From: JACCZR01 sp035296565
GTDB lineage: Bacteria > Actinomycetota > Thermoleophilia > Solirubrobacterales > Thermoleophilaceae
DNA: 64,000 nt
Direction: 5' to 3'
Assembly (NCBI GenBank): GCA_035296565.1
Contig: DATHAQ010000019.1
Location: forward strand, 24,178-88,177
Shown here: positions 20,554 to 28,864 of the stretch, in pieces
Layout: the number at the start of each line of letters is the position of its first letter
Position numbering within the stretch: position 1 is the stretch's first letter
Notes under the pieces: model-generated
The model's database searches: none
What the model saw: only the letters and a program-made list of their open reading frames with translations
Told to the model about the DNA's origin: nothing
Position numbers and translations under genes: made by a program

Positions 20554-21375
20554 CTATCTCATGCCGAACGAGCCGACGACGACCGGGTGGTCGGACAGGC
20601 GGAGGAGCAGGCCCGAGCGGTCGCGGAGCTCGCGCGCGCCCGGCGGCAGAAGGGTCGGGCCGTCGACGACCTCGGCGCCTCGCGTCACCAGCTGATCGAT
20701 CGAACCCGCCAGCGCCGGACCGAGGCCGAGCCTCCCGTAGAGCCGGGGATCTTCTTCGGGCCTGACGTTGAAATCGCCCCCGAGCAGAAGCGGCCTGTCG
20801 CCCGCCCACTCGGTCGCGGTCTCCGCGGCGCGGGCAACGTCGCGAGCGGCGGGGATGGCTCCCCGGCTCGCGTGCAGGCAACCCGCGCACAGCCGCGCGT
20901 CGCCGGGTCCCGTCGCCTCCACGAGCAGTAGCACCCGGCGCTCGGGCCGCTCGGTGAGGACGACGCGATGCGTCCGCGCCGCGCGCCAGGGCGGGCGCAG
21001 CAGCACCTGGTTGGAGCCGCCCTCGTTGGAGGCGATCAGGTCGGGGCTCAGCCGGGCGGCCGCTGCTCGCAGCGGGGCCAGGCCGTTGCGGGAGGTGAGC
21101 GCCAGCTCCCCCTCGGCCGAGCACGCCAAGGCAAGGGGCGAAAGCCAGCGCGGCGGCGCCTCCTGCAGGAAAGCGAGGTCCCAGCTCAGGCGGGCCAGCA
21201 CCTGCGAGAACTCCGGTAGTAGCGGGCGGTTGACCTGCGCGTAAGCGGCGCCTCGCTCGGTCACTCGCAGCACGCGGGAGCGCCACGTGAACAGCCCCGG
21301 CTCGGGCGGGAAGTCCCTGCCGTGGAACAGATTCCAGCTGAGGGCCCGGACTACTCTCTCCGGGTGCCCCGTCAC
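20554..21375 (-). CDS. Endonuclease/exonuclease/phosphatase (EEP) family protein
   Basis: A 273-aa EEP-fold protein: ALSWNLFHG (metal-binding Asn), LAFLQEAPPR (catalytic Glu), GGDFNVRPEED and C-terminal LSDHPVVVGSF (catalytic His/Asp). The substrate is not defined: DNase-, lipid- or phosphoinositide-type members share these motifs. GTG at 21375 is the shortest start keeping the SWNL motif, and it overlaps the divergent argF start by 12 nt; a second GTG at 21414 would overlap more. Confidence 0.78.
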   Translation of the reverse strand: MTGHPERVVRALSWNLFHGRDFPPEPGLFTWRSRVLRVTERGAAYAQVNRPLLPEFSQVLARLSWDLAFLQEAPPRWLSPLALACSAEGELALTSRNGLAPLRAAAARLSPDLIASNEGGSNQVLLRPPWRAARTHRVVLTERPERRVLLLVEATGPGDARLCAGCLHASRGAIPAARDVARAAETATEWAGDRPLLLGGDFNVRPEEDPRLYGRLGLGPALAGSIDQLVTRGAEVVDGPTLLPPGARELRDRSGLLLRLSDHPVVVGSFGMR

Positions 21376-22269
21376 TTCCTCACCGGCGAGGAGCTTACGA
21401 GCGCCGAGCTGCACTCCCTGCTCGAGCGCGCGGTGGAGCTGAAGGCCGACCGGCGGGCCTCACGGGCGCTCGAGGGACGCAGCGTCGCGCTTGTCTTCGA
21501 TCAGCCCTCGACCCGCACGCGGGTCTCCTTCGAGGTCGGTGTCTCCGAGCTGGGCGCGCATCCGGTGGTGCTCCGCGAGGGCGAGCTGCAGCTGAGCCGC
21601 GGCGAGTCGCCGCGGGACACCGCCAAGGTGCTCTCGCGGCTGGTGCACGCAGTCGGCGTGCGCACCGGCCCGCACGCCGTGGTCGAGGAGCTGGCCGCCC
21701 ACGCGGAAGTGCCGGTGGTCAACCTGCTCACCCGGGACCACCACCCGTGCCAGGCGCTGGCCGACCTCCTCACCCTGCGCGAGCGCTTCGGCGAGCTGGC
21801 CGGGCTGCGGCTGGCCTACATCGGTGACGGCAACAACGTGGCGCACTCGCTGATGGTCCTCGGCGCAAAGGCCGGACTGGAGGTCGTGGTGGCCACGCCG
21901 GCCGAGCTGGCCCCCCACCCGCTGGTGGGGCAGGTGGCCGGCGCGGGCGCCGCGCGAGGCGGCTCGGTGACGCTCACCAACGCGGCAGCGGACGCGGCGC
22001 GGGGGGCGCACGCTCTCTACACCGACGTCTGGGTGAGCATGGGCGACGATGCCGACGGGCGCCGGGAGCTGCTCGAGCCCTTCCGGCTGGACGAGGCGCT
22101 CATGGATGAGGCCGCGCCCGAGGCGGTCGCGCTGCACTGCCTGCCGGCCCATCCGGGGGACGAGATCACCGAGGGCGTCCTCTACGGGGAGCGGTCGGCG
22201 GTTTGGGACCAAGCCGAGAACCGGCTGCACGCGCAGAAGGCCCTGCTTGAACTCCTGGTCAGCCGTTAG
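21364..22269 (+). CDS. argF: Ornithine carbamoyltransferase
   Basis: A 301-aa enzyme making citrulline from ornithine and carbamoyl phosphate in arginine synthesis. Carbamoyl-phosphate motif PSTRTRVSFE, then DHHPCQALADLLT, ornithine-side DVWVSMGDD and HCLPAHPGDEITEGV. GTG at 21364 gives the family-typical PRHFLTGEELTSAEL. No other arg genes are in the window. A cupredoxin gene follows after 9 nt. Confidence 0.94.
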   Translation: MPRHFLTGEELTSAELHSLLERAVELKADRRASRALEGRSVALVFDQPSTRTRVSFEVGVSELGAHPVVLREGELQLSRGESPRDTAKVLSRLVHAVGVRTGPHAVVEELAAHAEVPVVNLLTRDHHPCQALADLLTLRERFGELAGLRLAYIGDGNNVAHSLMVLGAKAGLEVVVATPAELAPHPLVGQVAGAGAARGGSVTLTNAAADAARGAHALYTDVWVSMGDDADGRRELLEPFRLDEALMDEAAPEAVALHCLPAHPGDEITEGVLYGERSAVWDQAENRLHAQKALLELLVSR

Positions 22270-22278
22270 GGTGGCCAC

Positions 22279-22686
22279 ATGATGCGCCGAACCGCCGCCC
22301 TCGTCCTGTGTCTTTGCCTTGCCGTCTCGGGGGGACTCGCGCTGACCGCGTGCGGGGACTCCTCCTCGAGCTCGAGCACGAAGTCGTCAAAAAAGAAGAA
22401 GAAGAAGTCGTCCTCCTCGACCTCCGGCGGCCCGGGCGTGACCATGCAGAACATCAGCTTCCAGCCGGCGAGCCTGTCGACGAAGGTCGGCGACACCGTG
22501 ACCTGGACCAACAACGAGTCGGTCGGGCACGACGTGACCGCCGACGACGGCTCGTTCAAGTCCGGCCCGGCGGGCGGACTGAAGCAGGGCGACAAGTTCG
22601 AGCACACCTTCAACAAGGCCGGCACCTTCGCCTACAAGTGCACGGTCCACCCGAACATGACGGGGACGGTCGAGGTCACCCAGTAG
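22279..22686 (+). CDS. Cupredoxin (plastocyanin-like) lipoprotein
   Basis: A 135-aa exported protein. Signal peptide ends at a lipobox LTAC (Cys about residue 25), followed by a Ser/Lys-rich spacer with a run of six Lys. The cupredoxin domain has type 1 copper ligands: His in VGHDV, and Cys, His, Met in KCTVHPNM. Likely an electron carrier or copper protein at the outer face of the membrane. Its end overlaps the convergent SnoaL-like gene by 11 nt. Confidence 0.88.
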   Translation: MMRRTAALVLCLCLAVSGGLALTACGDSSSSSSTKSSKKKKKKSSSSTSGGPGVTMQNISFQPASLSTKVGDTVTWTNNESVGHDVTADDGSFKSGPAGGLKQGDKFEHTFNKAGTFAYKCTVHPNMTGTVEVTQ

Positions 22687-23170
22687 AGCTGCTGCCGCGC
22701 CTGACGCCGAGACCACGCAACAGCAGCAGGGCCGTCTCTCCCAAGCCGCCGCGGGCCGGCAGCAGCCCGAGCTGGGACGCGGCGTCGTAGAGGTCGAAGA
22801 ACCCCCGCGCGCGGCGCACCGAGCCGTCGGACAGCTCCAGGTAGTGCAGCCCGTGCAGCGACAGTCGGCGGCCGGTTGCGGGCAGCGCGTCCAGCTCGCC
22901 GGAGTGGTGGCCGGTCATCCGCCAGGGGATGCAGGCGTTGCGGCCGTCGCCCAGGGCCGAGGACGCGCGCTCGACGCTGAGGTCGGGCACCGCCGTGCGC
23001 AGAGTCACGGCGTGGCGCCGCAAGGCATCCGGACCAGTGAGCGGATCGACCGCGATCGGGTCCTCGTAGTGGACGTCAGGCGTGCAGACGGCCTCGAAGC
23101 CGTGGCCCTCGAAGCCTCCGATGAAGTCCGCGGCCAGCCGCTCGAGAGGAAGGCGTTCGAGCTCGGTCAC
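22676..23170 (-). CDS. SnoaL-like/ester cyclase family protein
   Basis: A 164-aa protein with the SnoaL fold pattern: ADFIGGFEGHGFEAVCTPDVHYEDPI, PDALRRHAVTLRTAVPDL, WRMTGHHSGELDALPATGR and LHYLELSDGSVRRARGFFD. Family members bind small molecules and some are cyclases or isomerases; the substrate here is unknown. GTG at 23170 overlaps the thiG stop (GTGA), making it the last gene of the thi operon. A thiamine-related role is only contextual. Confidence 0.75.
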   Translation of the reverse strand: MTELERLPLERLAADFIGGFEGHGFEAVCTPDVHYEDPIAVDPLTGPDALRRHAVTLRTAVPDLSVERASSALGDGRNACIPWRMTGHHSGELDALPATGRRLSLHGLHYLELSDGSVRRARGFFDLYDAASQLGLLPARGGLGETALLLLRGLGVRRGSSSTG

Positions 23171-23940
23171 GACAGCTCGGCCACGCCTTCCGGCGGGGTC
23201 GACGCCTGCGCGTAGAGCCGGCGTGGGATCCGGCCCGCTTCCCGAGCGGTACGGCCGGCCTCCACCGCCAGGCGCATCGCCCCGGCCATGCGCGCGGGAT
23301 CCTCCGCCCGGGCCACGGCGCTCGCCACGAGCACGGCGTCGCAGCCGAGCTCCATGGCCAGCGCGGCGTCGGAGGCGGTGCCGATGCCGGCGTCGAGCAC
23401 CACCGGCACCTCCGCCTCCTCGACGATCAAGCGCAGGTTGTAGGGGTTGGCGATGCCCATGCCGCTGCCGATGGGGGAGCCGAGCGGCATGACCGCCGCG
23501 CAGCCGGCGTCGGCCAGCCGCCGCGCGAGCACCGGGTCGTCGCTCGTATAGGGCAGCACGGTGAAGTTGTCGGCCACGAGCTCCTCGGCGGCATCGAGCA
23601 GCTCTGCCGGGTCGGGGAGGAGGGTGCGGTCGTCGCCGATCACCTCGAGCTTGACCCAGTCGGTGTCGAAAGCCTCGCGAGCCAGCTTGGCTGTGGTGAC
23701 GGCGTCGCGGGCGGTGAAGCAACCCGCGGTGTTGGGCAGCAGCTCCACGCCGGCCTGCTCGAGCACCTCGACCAGGGACCCGCGCGCGGACGGGTCAACC
23801 CGGCGCAAGGCCAGCGTCGCCATCTCGGTGCCGGACGCCTCGAGCGCCGCCGCCAGCGACTCGAGGTTGCGAAACCCGCCCGTGCCGACGATCAGGCGGG
23901 AGCCGAAGCGGCGGCCGGCGATGTCCAGGGGCTCAGCCAC
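23167..23940 (-). CDS. thiG: Thiazole synthase ThiG
   Basis: A 257-aa enzyme forming the thiazole phosphate of thiamine from 1-deoxyxylulose 5-phosphate, dehydroglycine and ThiS thiocarboxylate. Motifs: FGSRLIVGTGGF, ELLPNTAGC, DWVKLEVIGDD, VLPYTSDDPVLARRL, MPLGSPIGSGMGI and VVLDAGIGTASDAALAMELG. The Schiff-base Lys is in VKLEV. Overlaps thiS by 8 nt and the SnoaL-like gene by 4 nt. Confidence 0.96.
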   Translation of the reverse strand: MAEPLDIAGRRFGSRLIVGTGGFRNLESLAAALEASGTEMATLALRRVDPSARGSLVEVLEQAGVELLPNTAGCFTARDAVTTAKLAREAFDTDWVKLEVIGDDRTLLPDPAELLDAAEELVADNFTVLPYTSDDPVLARRLADAGCAAVMPLGSPIGSGMGIANPYNLRLIVEEAEVPVVLDAGIGTASDAALAMELGCDAVLVASAVARAEDPARMAGAMRLAVEAGRTAREAGRIPRRLYAQASTPPEGVAELS

Positions 23941-24136
23941 CCTGCACCGCCTGGAGCACCTCGATTCTCTGGCCGTCCCCGAGCGGCGTCTGCTCCCACG
24001 CAGCGCGGTGGACCACCTCTCCGTCCACGGCGACCGCGACGCCGCGGTCGGGCGCGCCCGCCACGGCGACGGCGTCGGCGACCGTCGCCCGGGCGCCGAG
24101 CTCCCGCGGTTCTCCGTTGAGCAGCACGGAGGTCAT
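23933..24136 (-). CDS. thiS: Sulfur carrier protein ThiS
   Basis: A 67-aa beta-grasp protein: LLNGEPRELGARATVADAV, then VAVAVDGEVVHRAAW and a C-terminal GG that is adenylated and converted to thiocarboxylate. Overlaps thiO by 4 nt and thiG by 8 nt. Confidence 0.93.
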   Translation of the reverse strand: MTSVLLNGEPRELGARATVADAVAVAGAPDRGVAVAVDGEVVHRAAWEQTPLGDGQRIEVLQAVQGG

Positions 24137-25194
24137 GCGCTCGCCAGCGCGCCGGTCAGCTGACCAGCTACCTGCTCGGCGGCGAGCGGCGCGTGCAGGA
24201 TGCCGTTGCGGTGGTGTCCGGTCGCCAGGAGCAGGCCGGGTTCGGATCCCGGGCCGACGAGGGGCACGTTGTCCGGCGTGGCCGGCCGCAACCCCGCCCG
24301 GGCGCCCACCAGCTCCAGCTCTCCGACGTCGGGCAGCACCTCGCGGGCAGCCTCGAGGAGGTCGAAGACGCCCTGGGCGGTGACGGTCGTGTCGAAGCCC
24401 TGCTCCTCGACGGTGGCTCCGAGCACCAGGCGGCCGCCGTCCCGCGGCACCAGGTAGCAGCGCGGAGTACGAACCACGCGCTCGATCGGGCTCGGCCGTC
24501 CCGGCCGAACCGCCAGCTCCAACAGCTGCCCCTTGACCGGCCGCACGGGCCCGGCGCCGAGACCGCCGCTCCAGGCGCCGGCGGCCAGGACTACCGTGCC
24601 GGCGCTCAGCCGTTCCCCCCCGGCCACCACGCCGGTGACGCGGCCATACTCGCGGGCCAGGCCCTCGACCTCGGCGCCCTCGCGCAGCTGCCCGCCTTCG
24701 TCGCGCAGAGCCTCGGCCAGGGCGGCCACCACCACGGAGGGCTCGACGCTGGCGTCACCGGGAGCCTCGATGCCACCGGCCACACGCGGCGACAGGCCCG
24801 GCTCCAGGCGGCGCAGGGCGCGCGGACCCACCCAGCCGGCGTCGAGGCCCAGCTCCCGATGCAAACGGTGCAGACGGCGCAGCTCCTCGGCGTCGTCGCG
24901 GTCTGCGGCCACCGCCAGGGCGCCGTCCTGTCGCAGCGAGCCTTCGATCCCGAGCTGCTCGGCGAAGGCCGGCCAGCGCTCGCGCGCCGCCACCCCCAGG
25001 CCGAGCAGGCGCTCCTCGCCGAAGTCGGCCTCGGTGACCGGCGCAAGCATCCCGGCGGCGACGCCGGAGGCGCCCGCGCCGGCGCGATCGCGCTCCACCA
25101 CCAACACCGACACGCCTCGCCGCGCTGCCTCGTGCGCGCAGGCCAGGCCGATCACGCCGCCGCCCACGACGATTGCGTCGTAGCTGCCGGACAA
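24133..25194 (-). CDS. thiO: Glycine oxidase ThiO
   Basis: A 353-aa FAD oxidase giving dehydroglycine for ThiG. Dinucleotide-binding YDAIVVGGGVIGLACAHEAA, VVERDRAGAGASGVAAGML, and C-terminal GLRPATPDNVPLVGP with ATGHHRNGILHAPL, typical of DAO/ThiO. The start is TTG at 25194 because a strong AAAGGAGGT lies 5 nt upstream; longer GTG/ATG frames run into the riboswitch. First gene of the thi operon. Confidence 0.92.
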   Translation of the reverse strand: MSGSYDAIVVGGGVIGLACAHEAARRGVSVLVVERDRAGAGASGVAAGMLAPVTEADFGEERLLGLGVAARERWPAFAEQLGIEGSLRQDGALAVAADRDDAEELRRLHRLHRELGLDAGWVGPRALRRLEPGLSPRVAGGIEAPGDASVEPSVVVAALAEALRDEGGQLREGAEVEGLAREYGRVTGVVAGGERLSAGTVVLAAGAWSGGLGAGPVRPVKGQLLELAVRPGRPSPIERVVRTPRCYLVPRDGGRLVLGATVEEQGFDTTVTAQGVFDLLEAAREVLPDVGELELVGARAGLRPATPDNVPLVGPGSEPGLLLATGHHRNGILHAPLAAEQVAGQLTGALASA

Positions 25195-25199
25195 GCGTG

Positions 25200-25208
25200 A
25201 CCTCCTTT
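25200..25208 (-). promoter_or_regulatory. Ribosome-binding site of thiO
   Basis: AAAGGAGGT on the minus strand, 5 nt before a TTG. It decides the thiO start and lies directly downstream of the TPP aptamer, so it is the likely target of riboswitch control of translation. Confidence 0.8.
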
Positions 25209-25224
25209 CCGGCGGGGGGTCGCT

Positions 25225-25325
25225 GCCCGGTCTCCCTTGCGCCGGCACTACCCGGATCAGGTTCGACGGTCGGCGGCGACCCAGCCGCCCTCTCAGCCCG
25301 GTCTGGCCGGGCTCCCGTGACCTAT
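25225..25325 (-). ncRNA. TPP riboswitch (THI element)
   Basis: Minus-strand sequence shows the conserved TPP aptamer blocks in order: CACGGGAGCCC, then GGGCTGAGAGGG (pyrimidine-sensor loop with CTGAGA), a variable GC-rich stem, then CGAACCTGATCCGGGTA (pyrophosphate sensor) and GCGCAAGGGAG. It ends about 20 nt before the thiO ribosome-binding site. Established function is TPP-dependent repression of thiamine genes. Confidence 0.95.
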
Positions 25326-25344
25326 CCGATGGTAGCCCGTGGGC

Positions 25345-25551
25345 CTAGTAGCGACGGGTTGGCGCGTCGCGCGGGTCCACCCGCCGACTAGCCGTCAGCA
25401 TCATGATGAGCCCGATCGCGAGTCCCAGGACCCCCACGATCATGAGGATCAGGCCCACTGTGTGGATCTGAATCCCGGTGATGTCGAAGTCCACCGCGAA
25501 GCGGAGGATTGCACCGATTGCGATAAGCGCTATGGACGTTCCGATGGCCAT
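25345..25551 (-). CDS. Small membrane protein, DUF6458-like
   Basis: A 68-aa protein with two hydrophobic segments: IGTSIALIAIGAILRFAV and TVGLILMIVGVLGLAIGLIM, separated by DFDITGIQIH, and a basic tail RRVDPRDAPTRR. This layout matches the DUF6458 family of actinobacterial small membrane proteins of unknown function. Upstream GGGGTAAG could be a stress-sigma -10. It ends just before the TPP riboswitch on the same strand. Confidence 0.8.
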   Translation of the reverse strand: MAIGTSIALIAIGAILRFAVDFDITGIQIHTVGLILMIVGVLGLAIGLIMMLTASRRVDPRDAPTRRY

Positions 25552-25707
25552 GGTGCTAAGAGTCTTACCCCAGAGTTCGGCAGGGGACGCTCGAATTCCT
25601 CCATTCCCGCTGCCAGGAGGCGTCACGGCCGCAACTCCGGCCCAATGACCTTGTTCTGTCAGGCGACCCGCCGCGGCGGGGTCGCGCCTCTTTGGACTCG
25701 CTCGTCG

Positions 25708-27180
25708 ATGAACCGGCTTCGCACACTCCTGCTCGTCATGGCCACGGCCGTCGCCCTGGGGGCCCTCGCCTCCCCTGCTTCGGCCAGCTCGGATCAGACA
25801 GCCCTCTTCCAGGACGACCGCCAGCTGCTCCAGAGCGGCGTGGAGAAGAGGCGGCAGACCCTCGACGAGATCAAGGCGCTCGGCGCCGACGCTGTCAAGG
25901 TCAGCCTCGAGTGGGCCAGCGTCGCCCCCGGCGGCAGCAGCCGCCCGGCGAACTTCGACGCCAGCGACCCGGCGGCCTACCCGCAGAACAACTGGGCGCG
26001 ATACGACGGACTGATCGCCGACGCCCAGGCGCGTGGCCTGCGTGTGCTGGTGGCGATCACCGCTCCGGCTCCCGGTTGGGCCACCAAGAAGCGCGGGGAC
26101 ACCCGCGGCGTCGACCGGCCCAGCGCCGCCCAGCTCGCCCTGTTCTCGCAGGCGGTGGGCCGGCGGTACCGCGACAAGATCGACTGGTGGACGATCTGGA
26201 CCGAGCCGAACCTGCCGCGCTTCCTCTACCCCCAGTCGCGTAACGGGATCCCGTACGCGCCGCACCTCTACCGGGCGATGGTCCGCGGCGCCGTGGACGG
26301 GCTGCGCCGCTCCGGCAACGGCCACGATCGCATCCTCTTCGGCGAGCTGCTGCCGATCGGCCGCCGCGGCTCCAAGGCGAACATCAACGTCAAGCCACTT
26401 CTGTTCCTGCGCGAGTTCTTCTGCCTCACCTCGCGCTATCGCGCCTACCGCGGCAGCCCCGCCCGCCGGCGCAGCTGCGCCCGCTACAAGCGCCTCACCG
26501 GCGTGGGCGGCTTCGCCTACCACCCCTACACGCGCCCCTCGGGCCCGCTGACACGCGAGCCCACCCGCGACGACGCCACGATCCGCTCCCTCGGCCGGGT
26601 GACGCGGGTACTCGACCGCGCCCGCTCGCGCCGGCGCATCGGCGGCGGGCGCCAGAAGATCTACATCACCGAGTTCGGCTACCAGAGCAGTCCGCCCGAC
26701 CGCTTCCAGGCTCGGCTCAGCCGCATCCCCGGCTTCCTGGGCCTGGCCGAGTGGCTGGCGTTCCGCAACCGGCGCGTGGCCACCTGGTCGCAGTACACGC
26801 TGGAGGACGACCCCATCGGCCTGGGCGCCGACCGCTTCGGCTCCTGGCAGGGGGGCCTCAAGTTCACCAACGGCTCGCGCAAGCCCGGCGTGTACAACGC
26901 GTATCAGCTCCCCCTCTACGTGCGGCGGACGTCCCGCAGCGGCGTCGAGGTGTGGGGTGCGGCGCGCCCCGGCGGTGCCGGCTCGTCGATCCAGATCCAG
27001 CAGCACCGGGGCGGAGGCGCCTTCGTCAACCTGGGCAACCGACTCACGGTGTCCAATGGGCGGGGCTACTTCCGGGCCCGGTTCCGCCTCAGCTCGCCCA
27101 CGCACCGCTCGTACCGCTTTCAGTTCTTCCGCGGCAGCGAGGTCCTGACCAGCCGCACGGCCAAGGCCGCCGCCCGATGA
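25708..27180 (+). CDS. Secreted glycosidase-like TIM-barrel protein (copy A)
   Basis: A 490-aa protein with a signal peptide (LLLVMATAVALGALASPASA). The clan GH-A style barrel shows LGADAVKVSLEWASVAP, the acid/base-type WTIWTEPNLP and the nucleophile-type IYITEFGYQSSPPDR, with YHPYT between. A C-terminal beta-rich domain (about 400-490) follows. The cellulase-like barrel fits a polysaccharide hydrolase, but the substrate is unknown. It is clearly paralogous to the protein at 28865-30286. Confidence 0.8.
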   Translation: MNRLRTLLLVMATAVALGALASPASASSDQTALFQDDRQLLQSGVEKRRQTLDEIKALGADAVKVSLEWASVAPGGSSRPANFDASDPAAYPQNNWARYDGLIADAQARGLRVLVAITAPAPGWATKKRGDTRGVDRPSAAQLALFSQAVGRRYRDKIDWWTIWTEPNLPRFLYPQSRNGIPYAPHLYRAMVRGAVDGLRRSGNGHDRILFGELLPIGRRGSKANINVKPLLFLREFFCLTSRYRAYRGSPARRRSCARYKRLTGVGGFAYHPYTRPSGPLTREPTRDDATIRSLGRVTRVLDRARSRRRIGGGRQKIYITEFGYQSSPPDRFQARLSRIPGFLGLAEWLAFRNRRVATWSQYTLEDDPIGLGADRFGSWQGGLKFTNGSRKPGVYNAYQLPLYVRRTSRSGVEVWGAARPGGAGSSIQIQQHRGGGAFVNLGNRLTVSNGRGYFRARFRLSSPTHRSYRFQFFRGSEVLTSRTAKAAAR

Positions 27181-27224
27181 CCTTCATGCCGACGACAAGA
27201 AAAACCCGACCTCTCAGGAGATCA

Positions 27225-28181
27225 ATGCACCGCTTCCTACTCACCTTCACGCTCGCACTGGCCCTTGTGGGAGGCGCTGCGTCGACCGCTGACGCCCGCG
27301 TGGCCGTCGGCGTCGGCGAGCAGGACTACCCGCCCTTCGCCGACTCGTCCTGGAAGGGCGTCGGGCTCAAGAAGTCCCGCATTGTCATCCCGTGGAACGT
27401 GGCCAGTCGGCGTGGACCGGACCGCGGGAAGATGGACGCCTACTACCGGACCTCGCGCGCCAACGGAGTCGAGCTCCTGGTGGCGTTCAACCCGCCGAAC
27501 AACGCCCGTTGCCCGCGACGCCCGTGCAGCCGGCCGAGCGCCCGTAGCTACACCAGGGCCTTCCGGGCCTTCCGCAAGCGCTACCCGCGGCTCAAGGTGA
27601 TCGCGCCATGGAACGAGGCGAATCACGTCTCGCAGCCCACGTTCAGCACGAACAGGGGAGCCAAGGCGGCGGCGGCCTACTACAACATCGTCCGCCGCTA
27701 CTGCCGCGGCTGCAAGATCCTCGCGGCCGACGTGATCGACGAGACCAACATGGTCCGCTGGCTGCGGACCTTCCGGCGCTACGCCAAGCGCCCCCGGGCC
27801 TGGGGCCTGCACAACTACCGCGACACGAACTACTTCAGCGGTCGCAAGACCGGCGGCACCCGCCGTCTGCTGCGCACCGTTCGTCGCGGCGACGTATGGC
27901 TGACCGAGACCGGCGGAATCGTCACGTTCATAACGCCGAGCGGCGCGACGCTGTTCAGCACCAGCGAGAGCAGGGCCGACCGTGCAACAAAGCGGATGTT
28001 CAGCCTGGCCAAGAAGTACCGCCGGCGCATCAAGCGGCTGTACATCTACCACTGGCGACAGCCGCTCAACCCGAACCGCTTCGACGCCGGTCTGCTGCGC
28101 AAGGACGGCACTCCGCGGCCTGCGTTCAAGACCGTGGAGAGCATGCTCAACGGGCCGCAGGGGAAGTACTTCGGCCGCTGA
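27225..28181 (+). CDS. Secreted glycosidase-like TIM-barrel protein (copy B, divergent)
   Basis: A 318-aa exported protein (signal FLLTFTLALALVGGAASTADA). Barrel motifs include IVIPWNVASRRGPD, VIAPWNEANHVSQPT (Asn-Glu acid/base type), WGLHNYRDTNYF and VWLTETGGIVTF (nucleophile type). It lacks the C-terminal domain of copies A and C. ATG at 27225 is chosen for the AGGAG 5 nt upstream; an ATG at 27177 overlaps the previous stop but has no better site. Confidence 0.78.
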   Translation: MHRFLLTFTLALALVGGAASTADARVAVGVGEQDYPPFADSSWKGVGLKKSRIVIPWNVASRRGPDRGKMDAYYRTSRANGVELLVAFNPPNNARCPRRPCSRPSARSYTRAFRAFRKRYPRLKVIAPWNEANHVSQPTFSTNRGAKAAAAYYNIVRRYCRGCKILAADVIDETNMVRWLRTFRRYAKRPRAWGLHNYRDTNYFSGRKTGGTRRLLRTVRRGDVWLTETGGIVTFITPSGATLFSTSESRADRATKRMFSLAKKYRRRIKRLYIYHWRQPLNPNRFDAGLLRKDGTPRPAFKTVESMLNGPQGKYFGR

Positions 28182-28193
28182 GCCCGCGCGCAT

Positions 28194-28826
28194 ATGACGG
28201 ACCTCGGGGAGCGCAGGCGGCAACGCCTGCGCTCCTCTTTTCTGTACCTGTGCGTTGGCTGTGACGACCAGGAGGTGGCCGCGGCCGCGCTGCGAGGAGG
28301 GGCCGACATGGTCCAGCTCCGCGACAAGGAGGCGGACGACGAGCGCCTGCTTGACTCGGCCACCCGGCTGCGTGAGCTCTGCTCGGCCACCGGCGCGCTG
28401 TTCTGGGTGAACGACCGGCCGGACCTGGCGGTGGCCGCAGGCGCCGACGGCGTGCACGTGGGCCAGGAAGATCTGCCGGTCGCCGAGGCCCGCACCGCCG
28501 TGGGCGCGGACGGGCTGGTCGGAGTGTCGACCCACTCGCCAACGCAGCTTTCCTCGGCCCTGGCCTCCGAGGCCGACCAGATCAGCGTCGGCCCGGTGTG
28601 GGCCACCCCTACCAAGGAGGGCCGGCCCGCCGCCGGGCTGGACTACGTGCGCGAGGCCGCCGCCACCGCCGGCGACCGCCCGTGGTTCGCTATCGGGGGG
28701 ATCGACGCCGGCAACCTCGCCGAAGTGCTCGAGGCGGGCGCACGCCGGGTCGTTGTCGTGCGGGCGATCCGCGAGTCGGCCGACCCCGAGGCCGCCGCCC
28801 GGGCCCTGCGCGAGCGGCTCGGCTGA
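28194..28826 (+). CDS. thiE: Thiamine-phosphate synthase ThiE
   Basis: A 210-aa TIM-barrel enzyme coupling hydroxymethylpyrimidine diphosphate and thiazole phosphate. Motifs: GGADMVQLRDKEADD, LFWVNDRPDLAVAAGADGVHVGQEDLP, GVSTHSPTQ, ISVGPVWATPTKEG and AIGGIDAGN. Unlike the other thi genes it lies on the opposite strand, between two glycosidase-like genes, without its own visible TPP aptamer. A strong terminator-like hairpin covers codons 5-17. Confidence 0.94.
   Translation: MTDLGERRRQRLRSSFLYLCVGCDDQEVAAAALRGGADMVQLRDKEADDERLLDSATRLRELCSATGALFWVNDRPDLAVAAGADGVHVGQEDLPVAEARTAVGADGLVGVSTHSPTQLSSALASEADQISVGPVWATPTKEGRPAAGLDYVREAAATAGDRPWFAIGGIDAGNLAEVLEAGARRVVVVRAIRESADPEAAARALRERLG
28208..28243 (+). 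terminator. Intrinsic terminator hairpin inside the start of thiE
   Basis: GGAGCGCAGGCG, loop GCAA, then CGCCTGCGCTCC form a perfect 12-bp stem with a GNRA loop, followed by TCTTTTCT. This is a textbook intrinsic terminator starting 14 nt into the thiE frame. It may end the upstream glycosidase transcript or attenuate thiE. Confidence 0.8.
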
Positions 28827-28864
28827 GGGCCCCGCGCGCAACTCCTGACACCCGTGCCTGTTCT

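Noticed and set aside
22676..23722. A 348-aa frame joining a low-complexity half to the SnoaL-like protein
   Set aside because: The N-terminal half is a shadow of thiG; a GTG at 23170 overlapping the thiG stop is the proper start.
25345..27105. A 586-aa minus-strand frame
   Set aside because: All but the last 68 residues are antisense to the glycosidase-like gene; only the DUF6458-like end is real.
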